Shown here: piece by piece, positions 7,147 to 14,467 of the stretch
How positions within the stretch are numbered: the stretch's first letter is position 1
Layout: the number at the start of each line of letters is the position of its first letter
Source of the DNA: Balneolales bacterium
Lineage (GTDB): Bacteria; Bacteroidota; Rhodothermia; Balneolales; Natronogracilivirgulaceae
Assembly: GCA_007133995.1 (NCBI GenBank)
Contig: SLLP01000276.1
Span: forward strand, 1-16,437
DNA length: 16,437 nt
Direction: 5' to 3'
Notes under the pieces: generated by a model
Seen by the model: the letters and a program-made list of their open reading frames with translations, nothing else
The model's database searches: none
Told to the model about the DNA's origin: nothing
Position numbers and translations under genes: made by a program

Positions 7147-8082
7147 TTACTCTTCTCCAAGAGTATCCGCTCTGGGGTGTGCTGTTTTATAGATATTACG
7201 CAAGTGCTCCACGCTTGTTCCTGTGTAGATCTGAGTCGCTGCCAAATCCGCATGACCCAGAAGCTCTTTGATCACTCTGATGCCGGCGCCACGATCCAGA
7301 AGGTGGGTGGCGAAGCTGTGTCGCAGTATATGTGGACTTTTTTGGCTGATCTCGCTCACCCGGGACAGATAGCGTGAAACCTTGCGCTGGATAAATCTTG
7401 GATATACGCGCTTGCCGGAATCGGTAAGAAAAAGAGCCGGCAGGTCGGCTGATTCTGTTTTTTTTCCAACCAGTTGTGGGCGATCTTCGAGATATTGGTC
7501 AAGTGATTTTTTTGCGAGGTCACCAAATGGGATGATGCGCTCTTTAGAGCCTTTTCCACGGACCTTTACGCGTTTATGACTCAAATCGATATCTTCGACA
7601 TGCAACTGCACGAGTTCGGATAAACGCATTCCTGTACTGTACAGCAGTTCCATTATGGCCAGGTCTCTTTTCCCGGCCGCATCATCGGTATCGATGGTCT
7701 CCATCATGAGATTCAGCTCTTCAGGCCGCACTGTTTTGGGAAGCCGCTGCTCTTTTTTGGGGGTCATGAGCAGATGAGCCGGGTTATGATTTATCATGCC
7801 TCTTTTAAATAAAAACTTCAAAAAAGACCGAATTGATGCTGTTTTTCTTGAGAGTGTTGCTTTGGCGAGCTTGGATTTCATCAATGATCCCAGCCATAGA
7901 CGGATTATAAGTCTGTCTATTCGGGTGTAATCTATTCTAACCGAATCTGTTTCCCATTCAAGACAGCAAAACATCAGAAACTGCCGAATATCTCTGCGAT
8001 ACGCATCTACGGTTTTTGGAGATGCATTGCGCTCAATTTCTAAATATCTGATAAATCTGTTAAGCAGGAGAAAGTCACTCAT
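7147..8082 (-). CDS. Tyrosine recombinase, XerC/XerD type
   Basis: 311 residues from the ATG at 8082. The N-terminal core-binding SAM-like domain ('FIRYLEIERNASPKTVDAYRRDI', about 8-105) is followed by the catalytic domain. All catalytic residues are present and spaced as in E. coli XerD: Arg153 ('STGMRLSEL'), Lys177 ('VRGKGSKER'), His251 and Arg254 ('HILRHSFATHLL'), His277 ('LLGHADL') and the nucleophile Tyr286 ('TQIYT'). The likely role is resolving chromosome dimers at dif; no att site or cargo suggests an integrase. The frame extends to an ATG at 8202, but the extra 40 residues do not look like Xer, and AGGA lies 9 nt before 8082. I cannot say whether it is XerC or XerD. Confidence 0.9.
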   Translation of the reverse strand: MSDFLLLNRFIRYLEIERNASPKTVDAYRRDIRQFLMFCCLEWETDSVRIDYTRIDRLIIRLWLGSLMKSKLAKATLSRKTASIRSFLKFLFKRGMINHNPAHLLMTPKKEQRLPKTVRPEELNLMMETIDTDDAAGKRDLAIMELLYSTGMRLSELVQLHVEDIDLSHKRVKVRGKGSKERIIPFGDLAKKSLDQYLEDRPQLVGKKTESADLPALFLTDSGKRVYPRFIQRKVSRYLSRVSEISQKSPHILRHSFATHLLDRGAGIRVIKELLGHADLAATQIYTGTSVEHLRNIYKTAHPRADTLGEE

Positions 8083-8201
8083 ATTCTGTCGTCCTGTATT
8101 TACATAAACAAGATAATCAATGCGATCTGATTTAAAAGAAGAATTTGTCAAAAGATGAAAAAAAATGTGTAAGGTTTCGTCATGCTCCTGCTCTATATAC
8201 A

Positions 8202-8232
8202 TACCTGTTTATGAATATGTTACCTGTGAGGT
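8202..8232 (+). promoter_or_regulatory. Possible operator: TACCTGT repeats and ACCTgtgAGGT
   Basis: TACCTGT occurs at 8202-8208 and again at 8221-8227, 19 nt apart (about two helical turns). The second copy is half of a perfect inverted repeat, ACCT-GTG-AGGT (8222-8232). This lies 28-58 nt upstream of the AraC-type gene and between it and the divergent xer gene. Two tandem sites on one helix face is the classic layout for AraC-family binding, so autoregulation is possible but unproven. Confidence 0.3.
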
Positions 8233-8259
8233 GATTAATTTTCAACTTAAGATATAAAA

Positions 8260-8754
8260 ATGATGATTATGAATAATTATGATGCTACACATAAACAAAT
8301 AATGCAGCTGAGTTACCGCCAGATGGATATCGCAGTCGGGGTTTTGGTCAAAAATATATTGGCAATAAAAAATGTAAATGACTGGGCAGCATTTATGGGA
8401 TATTCCCGATCACACTTTTGTCGTAGCTTTACGAGGAAGTTTCAGGAAAATCCCAAAATTGTTCTCAGGAGAGCACGTATGCGTCAGGTCTGTAGAGTAA
8501 TCCAGTCGGACTGGTCGGCAACAGCATTCAAGGTGGCTCTTGATTCAGGTTTTCAGGACGACAAGGCACTTCACAAGTTTCTTCAAAGAAATTTTGATAA
8601 AGCTTTTCTTTCACTTAAAGATGAACTGAAAAGGAATGCTTTTCGCGCCAGAAAAATCATATCGCATGCGGCAGATAGTGAATATGACTATATCATCGGT
8701 AAAAACGTAAACGGCTCAGAGGGGACGTCCCTTCCAGGTTCCGCCGGTTTTTAA
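8260..8754 (+). CDS. Small AraC-type helix-turn-helix protein without a sensor domain
   Basis: 164 residues. Residues about 35-123 match the AraC/XylS DNA-binding module: the first HTH 'WAAFMGYSRSHFCRSFTRKF' (42-61), the linker helix 'RARMRQVCRVIQSD', and the second HTH 'ATAFKVALDSGFQDDKALHKFLQRNF' (87-112), with the family's 'GF.d...lhkfl.r.F' pattern. There is no N-terminal ligand domain, only about 35 residues, and the C-terminal 40 residues are polar and unrecognised. It is probably a DNA-binding regulator of unknown targets. Met codons at 8260, 8263 and 8269 are all possible starts. It diverges from xer; its last 39 bases overlap the end of the glycosyltransferase gene on the other strand. 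Confidence 0.75.
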   Translation: MMIMNNYDATHKQIMQLSYRQMDIAVGVLVKNILAIKNVNDWAAFMGYSRSHFCRSFTRKFQENPKIVLRRARMRQVCRVIQSDWSATAFKVALDSGFQDDKALHKFLQRNFDKAFLSLKDELKRNAFRARKIISHAADSEYDYIIGKNVNGSEGTSLPGSAGF

Positions 8755-9918
8755 CATGCGATCAAGTAATACAACGATCGCAAGCATTTGAAACCATAAG
8801 ATCCCGGGCAGATACAACAAGGCAGAAATTTTTGGCCACATAAGGAATTTGCCGATCCATATCCGCTGAAGAAGCGGTATAAGGGTTAAAGAAGCAGAAA
8901 AAGTCATTACCTCGTATTGATACATAGCAGGGGAGATATCCATAACTGCAGACAGAAACACAGCAGGAGGAAGAATGTAAAAACCCAGGTGAAGCAGCCA
9001 GGCAATCAGAAATGGAATTAATTTGTTTCCGAAACCAGCAAAGAAATTTTTACGAAATCCGTTGAATATCTCAGAATGCGAATTATACATCCGGCACCAA
9101 AGACGGTCGGTTCCATGGAACATTCTCATGACTTTGCCCGATCGGATTACCTGCTTGGCCAGCATGACATCTTCAACGATCTCGTCCTTGACAAGTTCAT
9201 GGCCACCTGATTCACGGTATGCTTCTCGGGTAAATATCATACACTGTCCGCAGGCTGCAGCAAACATGGGCTTTACTTTATTTCTCAAAGTTTTTCCAGG
9301 TATCCAGCCGGGAGCACGGTAGCTGTATAAGGTGGGGAGATAGGTGATGATCGTTGAATAGACAGTTGATACAATGGCTTTCTCTGAAGTCGTCGCCATC
9401 ACCTGATGAGGCCATACTGTTGCAAAGTCCAGCTTATATTGATGCAAGCCACTCACAATTTCACCAATGGTTGTTGGAGCTAACCATGTATCTGCGTCCA
9501 GAAATATTAATATGTCACCATACGCATGCTTGGCCAGCTGGTGGCATGCCCAGTTTTTACCGAGCCATCCCTCTGGTTTATCCAACCCGTAGTGTACGGT
9601 CAAATCAAGATGAGATGTTGAGGCAAACTCATCCGCCAACAATCTGGTATTATCTTCAGAATGGTCATCTACAAGATGGATTTCCAAAGACGGGTAAGTT
9701 TGATTACCGATACTCTCGAGCAGTCTGACAATATTTCTTTCCTCATTTCGGGCTGGAATAAGTACTGATACCTTTGGATAGCTTGTTTTTTCCGCCGGGC
9801 TTGCTTCACTCAAAGATGCCACCCCTTTAAAATGCTTTTTGTTATGCAATATGATAAGGGTCGTAATAAAAAAGAAAAGGAAGGCCAAACCAGCCAGCGG
9901 CAGCAAAGGAACCGTCAT
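8716..9918 (-). CDS. Membrane-anchored family 2 glycosyltransferase (CrtQ/HpnB-like)
   Basis: 400 residues from the ATG at 9918. One N-terminal membrane helix (about 3-25) leads into a GT-A domain: 'VSVLIPARNEERNI', 'VDDHSEDNT', the metal- and nucleotide-binding 'DADT' (141-144) and a probable catalytic 'EIVEDVMLA' (around 249). Two to three C-terminal membrane helices (about 300-325, 335-350, 370-388) follow, ending in 'TWKGRPL'. The 'GKNWAC' segment and the overall layout resemble the GT2 group with carotenoid glycosyltransferase CrtQ and hopanoid-linked HpnB, so a lipid or carotenoid acceptor is plausible but not shown. It starts 5 nt after the smg stop; an in-frame TTG at 9927 overlaps that stop and could be an alternative coupled start. 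Confidence 0.85.
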   Translation of the reverse strand: MTVPLLPLAGLAFLFFFITTLIILHNKKHFKGVASLSEASPAEKTSYPKVSVLIPARNEERNIVRLLESIGNQTYPSLEIHLVDDHSEDNTRLLADEFASTSHLDLTVHYGLDKPEGWLGKNWACHQLAKHAYGDILIFLDADTWLAPTTIGEIVSGLHQYKLDFATVWPHQVMATTSEKAIVSTVYSTIITYLPTLYSYRAPGWIPGKTLRNKVKPMFAAACGQCMIFTREAYRESGGHELVKDEIVEDVMLAKQVIRSGKVMRMFHGTDRLWCRMYNSHSEIFNGFRKNFFAGFGNKLIPFLIAWLLHLGFYILPPAVFLSAVMDISPAMYQYEVMTFSASLTLIPLLQRIWIGKFLMWPKISALLYLPGILWFQMLAIVVLLDRMLKTGGTWKGRPL

Positions 9919-9923
9919 TGCCG

Positions 9924-10376
9924 TCAATTGATTGTTTCGTTTCCTTTCAGAAAAAGTGATCGGTCAGAGCCCAGATACTCGCTGTCAAAAATCATTCCAG
10001 CAACCCAGTCCTTTATATCTGGAATATCTGTAATTTCGCTATCCATGCGAAGCATTGCGAATTCTATAAGTCTCTCCATTCTTTTACCGTCCAAAATACC
10101 GAGATAATAAAGTTCGAGTAAATAACCGTAAGCATCAGAGGTGATGCGAGAACGTTCATTCGAATGAAGTACTCTTGGCGAGGGGATATCTTCAATGTTT
10201 AACCTTTTTTCATGCAGTTCACCAGACTCATGCTTTTGTATCAGCCATGAGTATGCTGCACTGATTTCAGAATTGTTGTAACCCCTTAGTTTATCAAGTT
10301 TGATATCTTTAAGCCGGGTACCGATATGAACCCGCTTGACCAGATATATTATCAAATCTACTACGTTGTTTTGCAT
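9924..10376 (-). CDS. smg: Smg/DUF494 family protein
   Basis: 150 residues. It has the DUF494 outline: an N-terminal '..DLIIYLVKRV' segment (the family's YLFE-type opening), a central 'GYNNSEISAAYSWL' helix, then 'SPRVLHSNERSRITSDAYGYLLELYYLGILDGKRMERLIEFAM' and 'IKDWVAGMIF', matching the family's R..t..E...l...a...L..L...GIL....RE..ID pattern. The biochemical role of Smg is unknown; it is thought to be cytosolic. Its ATG directly abuts the ybeY stop (TGA-ATG), with AGGA about 7 nt upstream inside ybeY, so translation is probably coupled. The glycosyltransferase begins within a few bases of its end. The family call is good but made by eye. Confidence 0.72.
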   Translation of the reverse strand: MQNNVVDLIIYLVKRVHIGTRLKDIKLDKLRGYNNSEISAAYSWLIQKHESGELHEKRLNIEDIPSPRVLHSNERSRITSDAYGYLLELYYLGILDGKRMERLIEFAMLRMDSEITDIPDIKDWVAGMIFDSEYLGSDRSLFLKGNETIN

Positions 10377-10814
10377 TCAAGAATCCTGATGTAACTTAAT
10401 ATACTTATCCTCCAGAGAAGTCATTTCTCTTTTCTGGTTGACAGTATGGTCATTGTAACCGATGAGATGCAACAATCCATGAATCACCACACGAAGTACT
10501 TCCGTTTCATAGGTGCTTCCATATTCTTCTGACTGACGTCTGATTTGTGGTGCACAACAAAATAAGGTTCCTTCGACTGGAAAACTGCTTTCTTCATGAT
10601 AAGCAAAAGTAATGATATCTGTGACATAATCATGTCCCAGATATTGGCGATTCAAATCGAGAATCCTTTTTTCATCAACGAAAACCACTTCCACGTGCAA
10701 AAAATTCCTGTTTTCATGTTCTTGAAGTAATTCTATTGTGCGCCCCAGTTGTTCAGCAGAAAACGTTACTTCAAAACCACAGTGATTGAAAATCTGAAAT
10801 GATTCGGGATACAT
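10377..10814 (-). CDS. ybeY: Endoribonuclease YbeY (rRNA maturation factor)
   Basis: 145 residues. YbeY is a metal-dependent RNase needed for 16S rRNA 3'-end maturation and ribosome quality control. It shows 'LNRQYLGHDYVTDIITFAYHEE' and the metal site 'HGLLHLIGYNDH' with His112 and His116. In E. coli the third ligand is the His six residues on; here that position is Asp122, followed by His123. As far as I recall, Bacteroidota YbeY proteins also have 'GY.D' here, so it is a lineage form, not a broken site. The usual 'GDI.IS' strand reads 'EGTLFCC', a less common variant. It lies between an unrecognised gene (33 nt upstream) and smg (0 nt downstream). Confidence 0.92.
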   Translation of the reverse strand: MYPESFQIFNHCGFEVTFSAEQLGRTIELLQEHENRNFLHVEVVFVDEKRILDLNRQYLGHDYVTDIITFAYHEESSFPVEGTLFCCAPQIRRQSEEYGSTYETEVLRVVIHGLLHLIGYNDHTVNQKREMTSLEDKYIKLHQDS

Positions 10815-10847
10815 AAAAAAAATCGGGGACTGGATGGATGGCCCACG

Positions 10848-11303
10848 TCACTCATCATCAAAGTTAAAATCTTCAAAGTCGACGGACTCGGTCAAAGATA
10901 ATGCCACGCTACACATCATTACCTCAGGAGGAAGTTTGGTAAAATCCCCACTGAGTAGAGATTCATTGACATTGGCATACAGGCTGCATCCTGCCTCTTT
11001 TTCAACAATTAGTCCGGATATTTTGGAACCATCTTTTCCAAAAAACGTAATTTGATGGAGTAGCTCACTTGCTACAAAGGCCGTGCAATTGTGGAGTTGC
11101 AAAAAGGTATCTTGTGTGTAAACTGATATTAGATTAGTCTGATCGTTATCAATCTGCATCCCCATATGGATTTCAAGAGCCAACTTTCTCCCGGTCTCAC
11201 GGTCAATAATTTCATAACGGTAAACATTGCCGCTTTTTTTAGGTTCGATACCTAGTATGCCAGCGATAGTGGAAATATTTTCCTCTGTAAATTTGTGAAT
11301 CAT
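10848..11303 (-). CDS. Hypothetical protein with acidic C-terminal tail
   Basis: 151 residues from the ATG at 11303; I do not recognise the family. It begins 'MIHKFTEENISTIAGILGIEP', continues with alternating strand-like segments ('YRYEIIDRETGRKLALEIHMG', 'NLISVYTQ', 'AFVASELLHQITFFG', 'SGLIVEKEAGCSLYANV') and ends in an acidic tail, 'VDFEDFNFDDE'. There is no signal peptide or membrane helix, so it is probably cytosolic. The frame stays open upstream to 11477 inside the DUF2723 gene, but that part is Gln/Cys-rich shadow sequence, and a weak promoter-like sequence lies between. It is co-directional with ybeY (33 nt), so a role near ybeY/smg is conceivable but only guilt by association. The composition looks genuinely coding. 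Confidence 0.7.
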   Translation of the reverse strand: MIHKFTEENISTIAGILGIEPKKSGNVYRYEIIDRETGRKLALEIHMGMQIDNDQTNLISVYTQDTFLQLHNCTAFVASELLHQITFFGKDGSKISGLIVEKEAGCSLYANVNESLLSGDFTKLPPEVMMCSVALSLTESVDFEDFNFDDE

Positions 11304-11339
11304 TTCAGCATTATTTTGTGCTGTGCGGTGACATAATTG

Positions 11340-11367
11340 CAAAGTATGCAGTTGGAATATAATGCAA
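11340..11367 (-). promoter_or_regulatory. Weak promoter-like sequence before the hypothetical gene
   Basis: On the - strand: TTG (11367-11365), 18 nt, then TACTTTG (11346-11340), 36 nt ahead of the ATG at 11303. It resembles TTG-N19-TAnnTTTG but with one base less in each spacer. It lies in the 88-nt gap after DUF2723 and could start a hypothetical-ybeY-smg-GT transcript. Confidence 0.22.
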
Positions 11368-11391
11368 GTGTTGGAATATTGGTACTGTTGA

Positions 11392-14355
11392 TTATTCTCC
11401 GAAAATTCTTCTGACTCTTTGCCTGTTCTCATTCCGATCCCTGGGGAAGGGCAGTCTGTGATCAGATACTTCGGCAATGTAATCCGCTATGGCAAGGGCC
11501 TCAGAATCCATATCATTCATGAAGAATATTCGCTGAATGATCATGTATCTGCTGCTTTCGAATGACAATTCACGCACCAGTTGTTGTCTCTCGCGGCTAA
11601 GGGTTGATATTCGGTTTTGCAGTTCTCTTCTTCTGTTGGAGTCCATTCGTCTGCCGCCCTCTTCAATTCTGCGCTCGAGACGGTCGATCTGCTCCTCCAA
11701 TTGAATCAAATCCTGAAGATAGGTGCGAAAAGACAGGTCCAGATCTTGTCTTGCCAGTGCAATAAGGTCAATAGCGCGATCAGACACACCGGCCTGGGCA
11801 TAGCGGTAAGCATAGTTGAGTATTGAGGTTGGATCTCCCTCAATGGAAGTGAAGGGGATATTTTCTTCGCCCCAGGCAAGCCAATAGGCGGCACTGTCTG
11901 GTTGATCTCTTTGCAAAAAGGTTGAAGCCTGACGATTGATGACGGTGCGATAGTTGTCCATCATGCGCCGTATATTTTCGTCAAAATAAGCTTTTTCATT
12001 ATTTATTTCTCTGAGGCGGAATGATTTGAGTCTTTTTCCATGGATTTCTGTGTCAGTCTCATTTCCGGTTTTAAATGGCATAACACGAAATGCTTTGCCT
12101 TCAAGACGGAAATAGTCCTGAAGATTCATCTGGGAATCTCTGGCAACTGTGGTAGAAAAGTAAACAGGCCGCACCCAGCGGTTGGTTCTCAGGATTTCCA
12201 GAACCATATCATCCTGAATACGGGTGTAGAACATTTCATTACCATCACGGTCTCTGCCAAGAAAAACGCCCTCCAGGTGCCAGGTGATTTCATCATCCAG
12301 CTGATCCAAGGGAACTCCAAAGCCCATTTCTTCAGGTATTTCTCTGGGAGCCCAATCAAAATCCATCTCACCGGCATAAACCGCTTCGAGAAACTCATGG
12401 TCAACAGGTATCGTGATATCACCAGGACGGTGAAAGTCGGAAGCCCGGCGGAAGTTGAATTTGTCGTTAAGTCTATCCACTTCTGCATCTGTGATATCAA
12501 TCGGAACCGGAGGTGCTTCATGACTCCACAGATTTTTCATCTGTTTAATGTACCACTCTGTATTCAACAGGCTAAGATTGACCACACGCACATCTGTTCG
12601 TATTCCCTCAACTTCCTGGAGATACCAAAGAGGGAATGTGTCATTATCACCATTGGTAAAAAGTATGGAATAGGGAGCAGTGCTGTTGAGCAGATTGTAA
12701 GCATAATCGGGCGCTACATAGCGAAGACTGCGATCGTTGTTGCTGTATGTCTGGCTTCCGACCAGTACGGGTACGGCCAGTGTTGTTACGGCAAGAATTC
12801 CATAAGCAGCGTACAGGTTTGATTTAAGATAGTGCTTAACAAGCGCCATAAGACCAGCTGCGCCGAGTCCTATCCAAATGGAGAATGCAAAAAAGGATCC
12901 GGTGTACGAATAGTCACGCTCCCGGGGCTGAAATGGTGTCTGATTCAAATAGGCAATAATTGCAAGCCCGGTTGCCACAAACAGCACAAGAACCCCCAGG
13001 GCTCGTTTCCAGTCCTTTCGAAAGTGGAAAAACATGCCTATCAATCCCAGAGCAAACGGGAAAAAGAAATATCGGTTGTGGGCCGGATTATGGGTAAAGT
13101 TGCTCTCACCCAATCCGGAAATCCATCTTGCATCCTGCATGTCGCTATCACGGCCTATAAAATTCCACGCAAAATAGCGTAAATACATATGGTTGACCTG
13201 ATAACTCAGGAAAAAATGCAAATCGCTTTTAAACTGTGCATATTTTTGCTGGTGGCGTTGATCGGGAGAATATCTTCTGGGAAACAGCTTGGGATTTTCG
13301 CGATCTATACCCCCGGTAACGTTATTATAACTGGCCCCCCGAAACAACGGCTGTTGACCATACTGCTCACGTTTGAGGTAACTGATAAAGGAGTCAACAT
13401 TATCCGGAGAGTTCTGATCTATAGCCGGGTTTACCTGGGATCGGATGTAAATCATAGAATAGCTGGAATAACCTATGAGAATAAGCATGTAACCAAGCAG
13501 TACGATATTGACCGTGCGATAATTTTTTTTATGCGTATAGTAAATTCCGTATACAATAAGTCCGCCGAATATTGTAAGAAAGGCCAGGGGACCAAGCATG
13601 CCACCCGTGAGTGCAGAAAAGTTACCTGCAAAGGCGGGAAGCTGTATGATCGTTATCGGATAAATCAAAAAGAAGATACCGATAGAGATGGCAGAGGCGA
13701 TTGCAAACGAGCGTAACGAAAATTCAAATTTTTTGAAGTAGATTATGAGACCGACAAAAAACAAAGCAAGCAGACTCAGCAAATGTACTCCGAATGCAAG
13801 GCCGAACAGAAATGTAATAAGTAGCAGCCAGCGTTCATTACGTAAATTATCGTGTTGTTCTGACCATTTTAAAACAAGCCAAACGACCAGTGCCGTAAAG
13901 GTAAGCGAAAGGGCATAGGTTTCTGCTTCAATGGAAGTAAACCAGTGGCTGTCTGTAACTGAAAATGTAAGTGCCCCAATGAGGCCTCCGCCATACAAAC
14001 CAATACGATCAATCAGCGGATACTGATCGACATCATATCCACGAAATTCCCGTATGAATCGAACAATGATAAGATACAAGAGCATGATCGTTGTAGCAGA
14101 AGCCAGAGCACTCATCAAGTTGATCATATACGCTGCCGAGGCTGGACCGGCAAACATTGAAAATAATCTTCCAAGGAGCAGATAAAATGGAGTTCCTGGT
14201 GGATGGGGAATTTGCAGTCCATAAGCACATGCGATACGCTCGCTGCAGTCCCAGAAACTTGCTGTTGGAGGCAGTGTCAACAAGTAAAGGATCAACGCAA
14301 TAAGAAAAGAAAATGCAGCAAAAGCCTTGTTTAGCGATTTGTGGTCGGTCGGCAT
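11392..14355 (-). CDS. DUF2723 (TMEM260-like) multi-spanning membrane protein
   Basis: 987 residues. The N-terminal half is a GT-C-like membrane domain with about ten or more hydrophobic helices. The family signature lies after helix 1: 'FWDCSERIACAYGLQIPHPPGTP' split around Asp36, Glu39 and His51, close to the usual 'WDCGE......HPPG.P'; Asp36 is the probable catalytic acid. The C-terminal half (from about 550) is soluble, with helical repeat-like segments near 820-875 and a strongly charged coiled coil at about 880-930 ('EEQIDRLERRIEEGGRRM'). Human TMEM260, in the same family, is reported as an O-mannosyltransferase, so protein or cell-surface glycosylation is a reasonable guess. Bacterial members are mostly uncharacterised. 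It is the first gene of the - strand run and diverges from the M1 peptidase gene. Confidence 0.88.
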   Translation of the reverse strand: MPTDHKSLNKAFAAFSFLIALILYLLTLPPTASFWDCSERIACAYGLQIPHPPGTPFYLLLGRLFSMFAGPASAAYMINLMSALASATTIMLLYLIIVRFIREFRGYDVDQYPLIDRIGLYGGGLIGALTFSVTDSHWFTSIEAETYALSLTFTALVVWLVLKWSEQHDNLRNERWLLLITFLFGLAFGVHLLSLLALFFVGLIIYFKKFEFSLRSFAIASAISIGIFFLIYPITIIQLPAFAGNFSALTGGMLGPLAFLTIFGGLIVYGIYYTHKKNYRTVNIVLLGYMLILIGYSSYSMIYIRSQVNPAIDQNSPDNVDSFISYLKREQYGQQPLFRGASYNNVTGGIDRENPKLFPRRYSPDQRHQQKYAQFKSDLHFFLSYQVNHMYLRYFAWNFIGRDSDMQDARWISGLGESNFTHNPAHNRYFFFPFALGLIGMFFHFRKDWKRALGVLVLFVATGLAIIAYLNQTPFQPRERDYSYTGSFFAFSIWIGLGAAGLMALVKHYLKSNLYAAYGILAVTTLAVPVLVGSQTYSNNDRSLRYVAPDYAYNLLNSTAPYSILFTNGDNDTFPLWYLQEVEGIRTDVRVVNLSLLNTEWYIKQMKNLWSHEAPPVPIDITDAEVDRLNDKFNFRRASDFHRPGDITIPVDHEFLEAVYAGEMDFDWAPREIPEEMGFGVPLDQLDDEITWHLEGVFLGRDRDGNEMFYTRIQDDMVLEILRTNRWVRPVYFSTTVARDSQMNLQDYFRLEGKAFRVMPFKTGNETDTEIHGKRLKSFRLREINNEKAYFDENIRRMMDNYRTVINRQASTFLQRDQPDSAAYWLAWGEENIPFTSIEGDPTSILNYAYRYAQAGVSDRAIDLIALARQDLDLSFRTYLQDLIQLEEQIDRLERRIEEGGRRMDSNRRRELQNRISTLSRERQQLVRELSFESSRYMIIQRIFFMNDMDSEALAIADYIAEVSDHRLPFPRDRNENRQRVRRIFGE

Positions 14356-14467
14356 CTTACGGTTTTTTTGTAAAGAAGAGGAAAATTGCCAAATTTGCAG
14401 AATCTGTCATAAGATTACAATAATAGGAAGAGCTGGTCCATTAATCAAAGCACATTTTACCGATATT
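14356..14467. other. Divergent intergenic region
   Basis: 112 bases between DUF2723 (-) and the M1 peptidase gene (+). It must carry promoters for both directions, but I found no clean TTG-N19-TAnnTTTG on either strand. A loose TTGCAG (14395-14400) followed 15 nt later by TACAAT (14416-14421) points rightward but has a short spacer. Confidence 0.4.

Noticed and set aside
7147..8082. Integrase of a mobile element
   Set aside because: No att-like repeats, tRNA target or cargo genes nearby; length and motifs fit housekeeping XerC/D.
8083..8202. 40-residue N-terminal extension of the Xer recombinase
   Set aside because: Not Xer-like; the ATG at 8082 has AGGA at a good distance and gives the usual length of about 310.
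12040..12822. 260-codon frame antisense to the DUF2723 gene (also frames at 12832-13182 and 13189-13716)
   Set aside because: They mirror the reading frame of a long recognised protein; no start signals and atypical composition.
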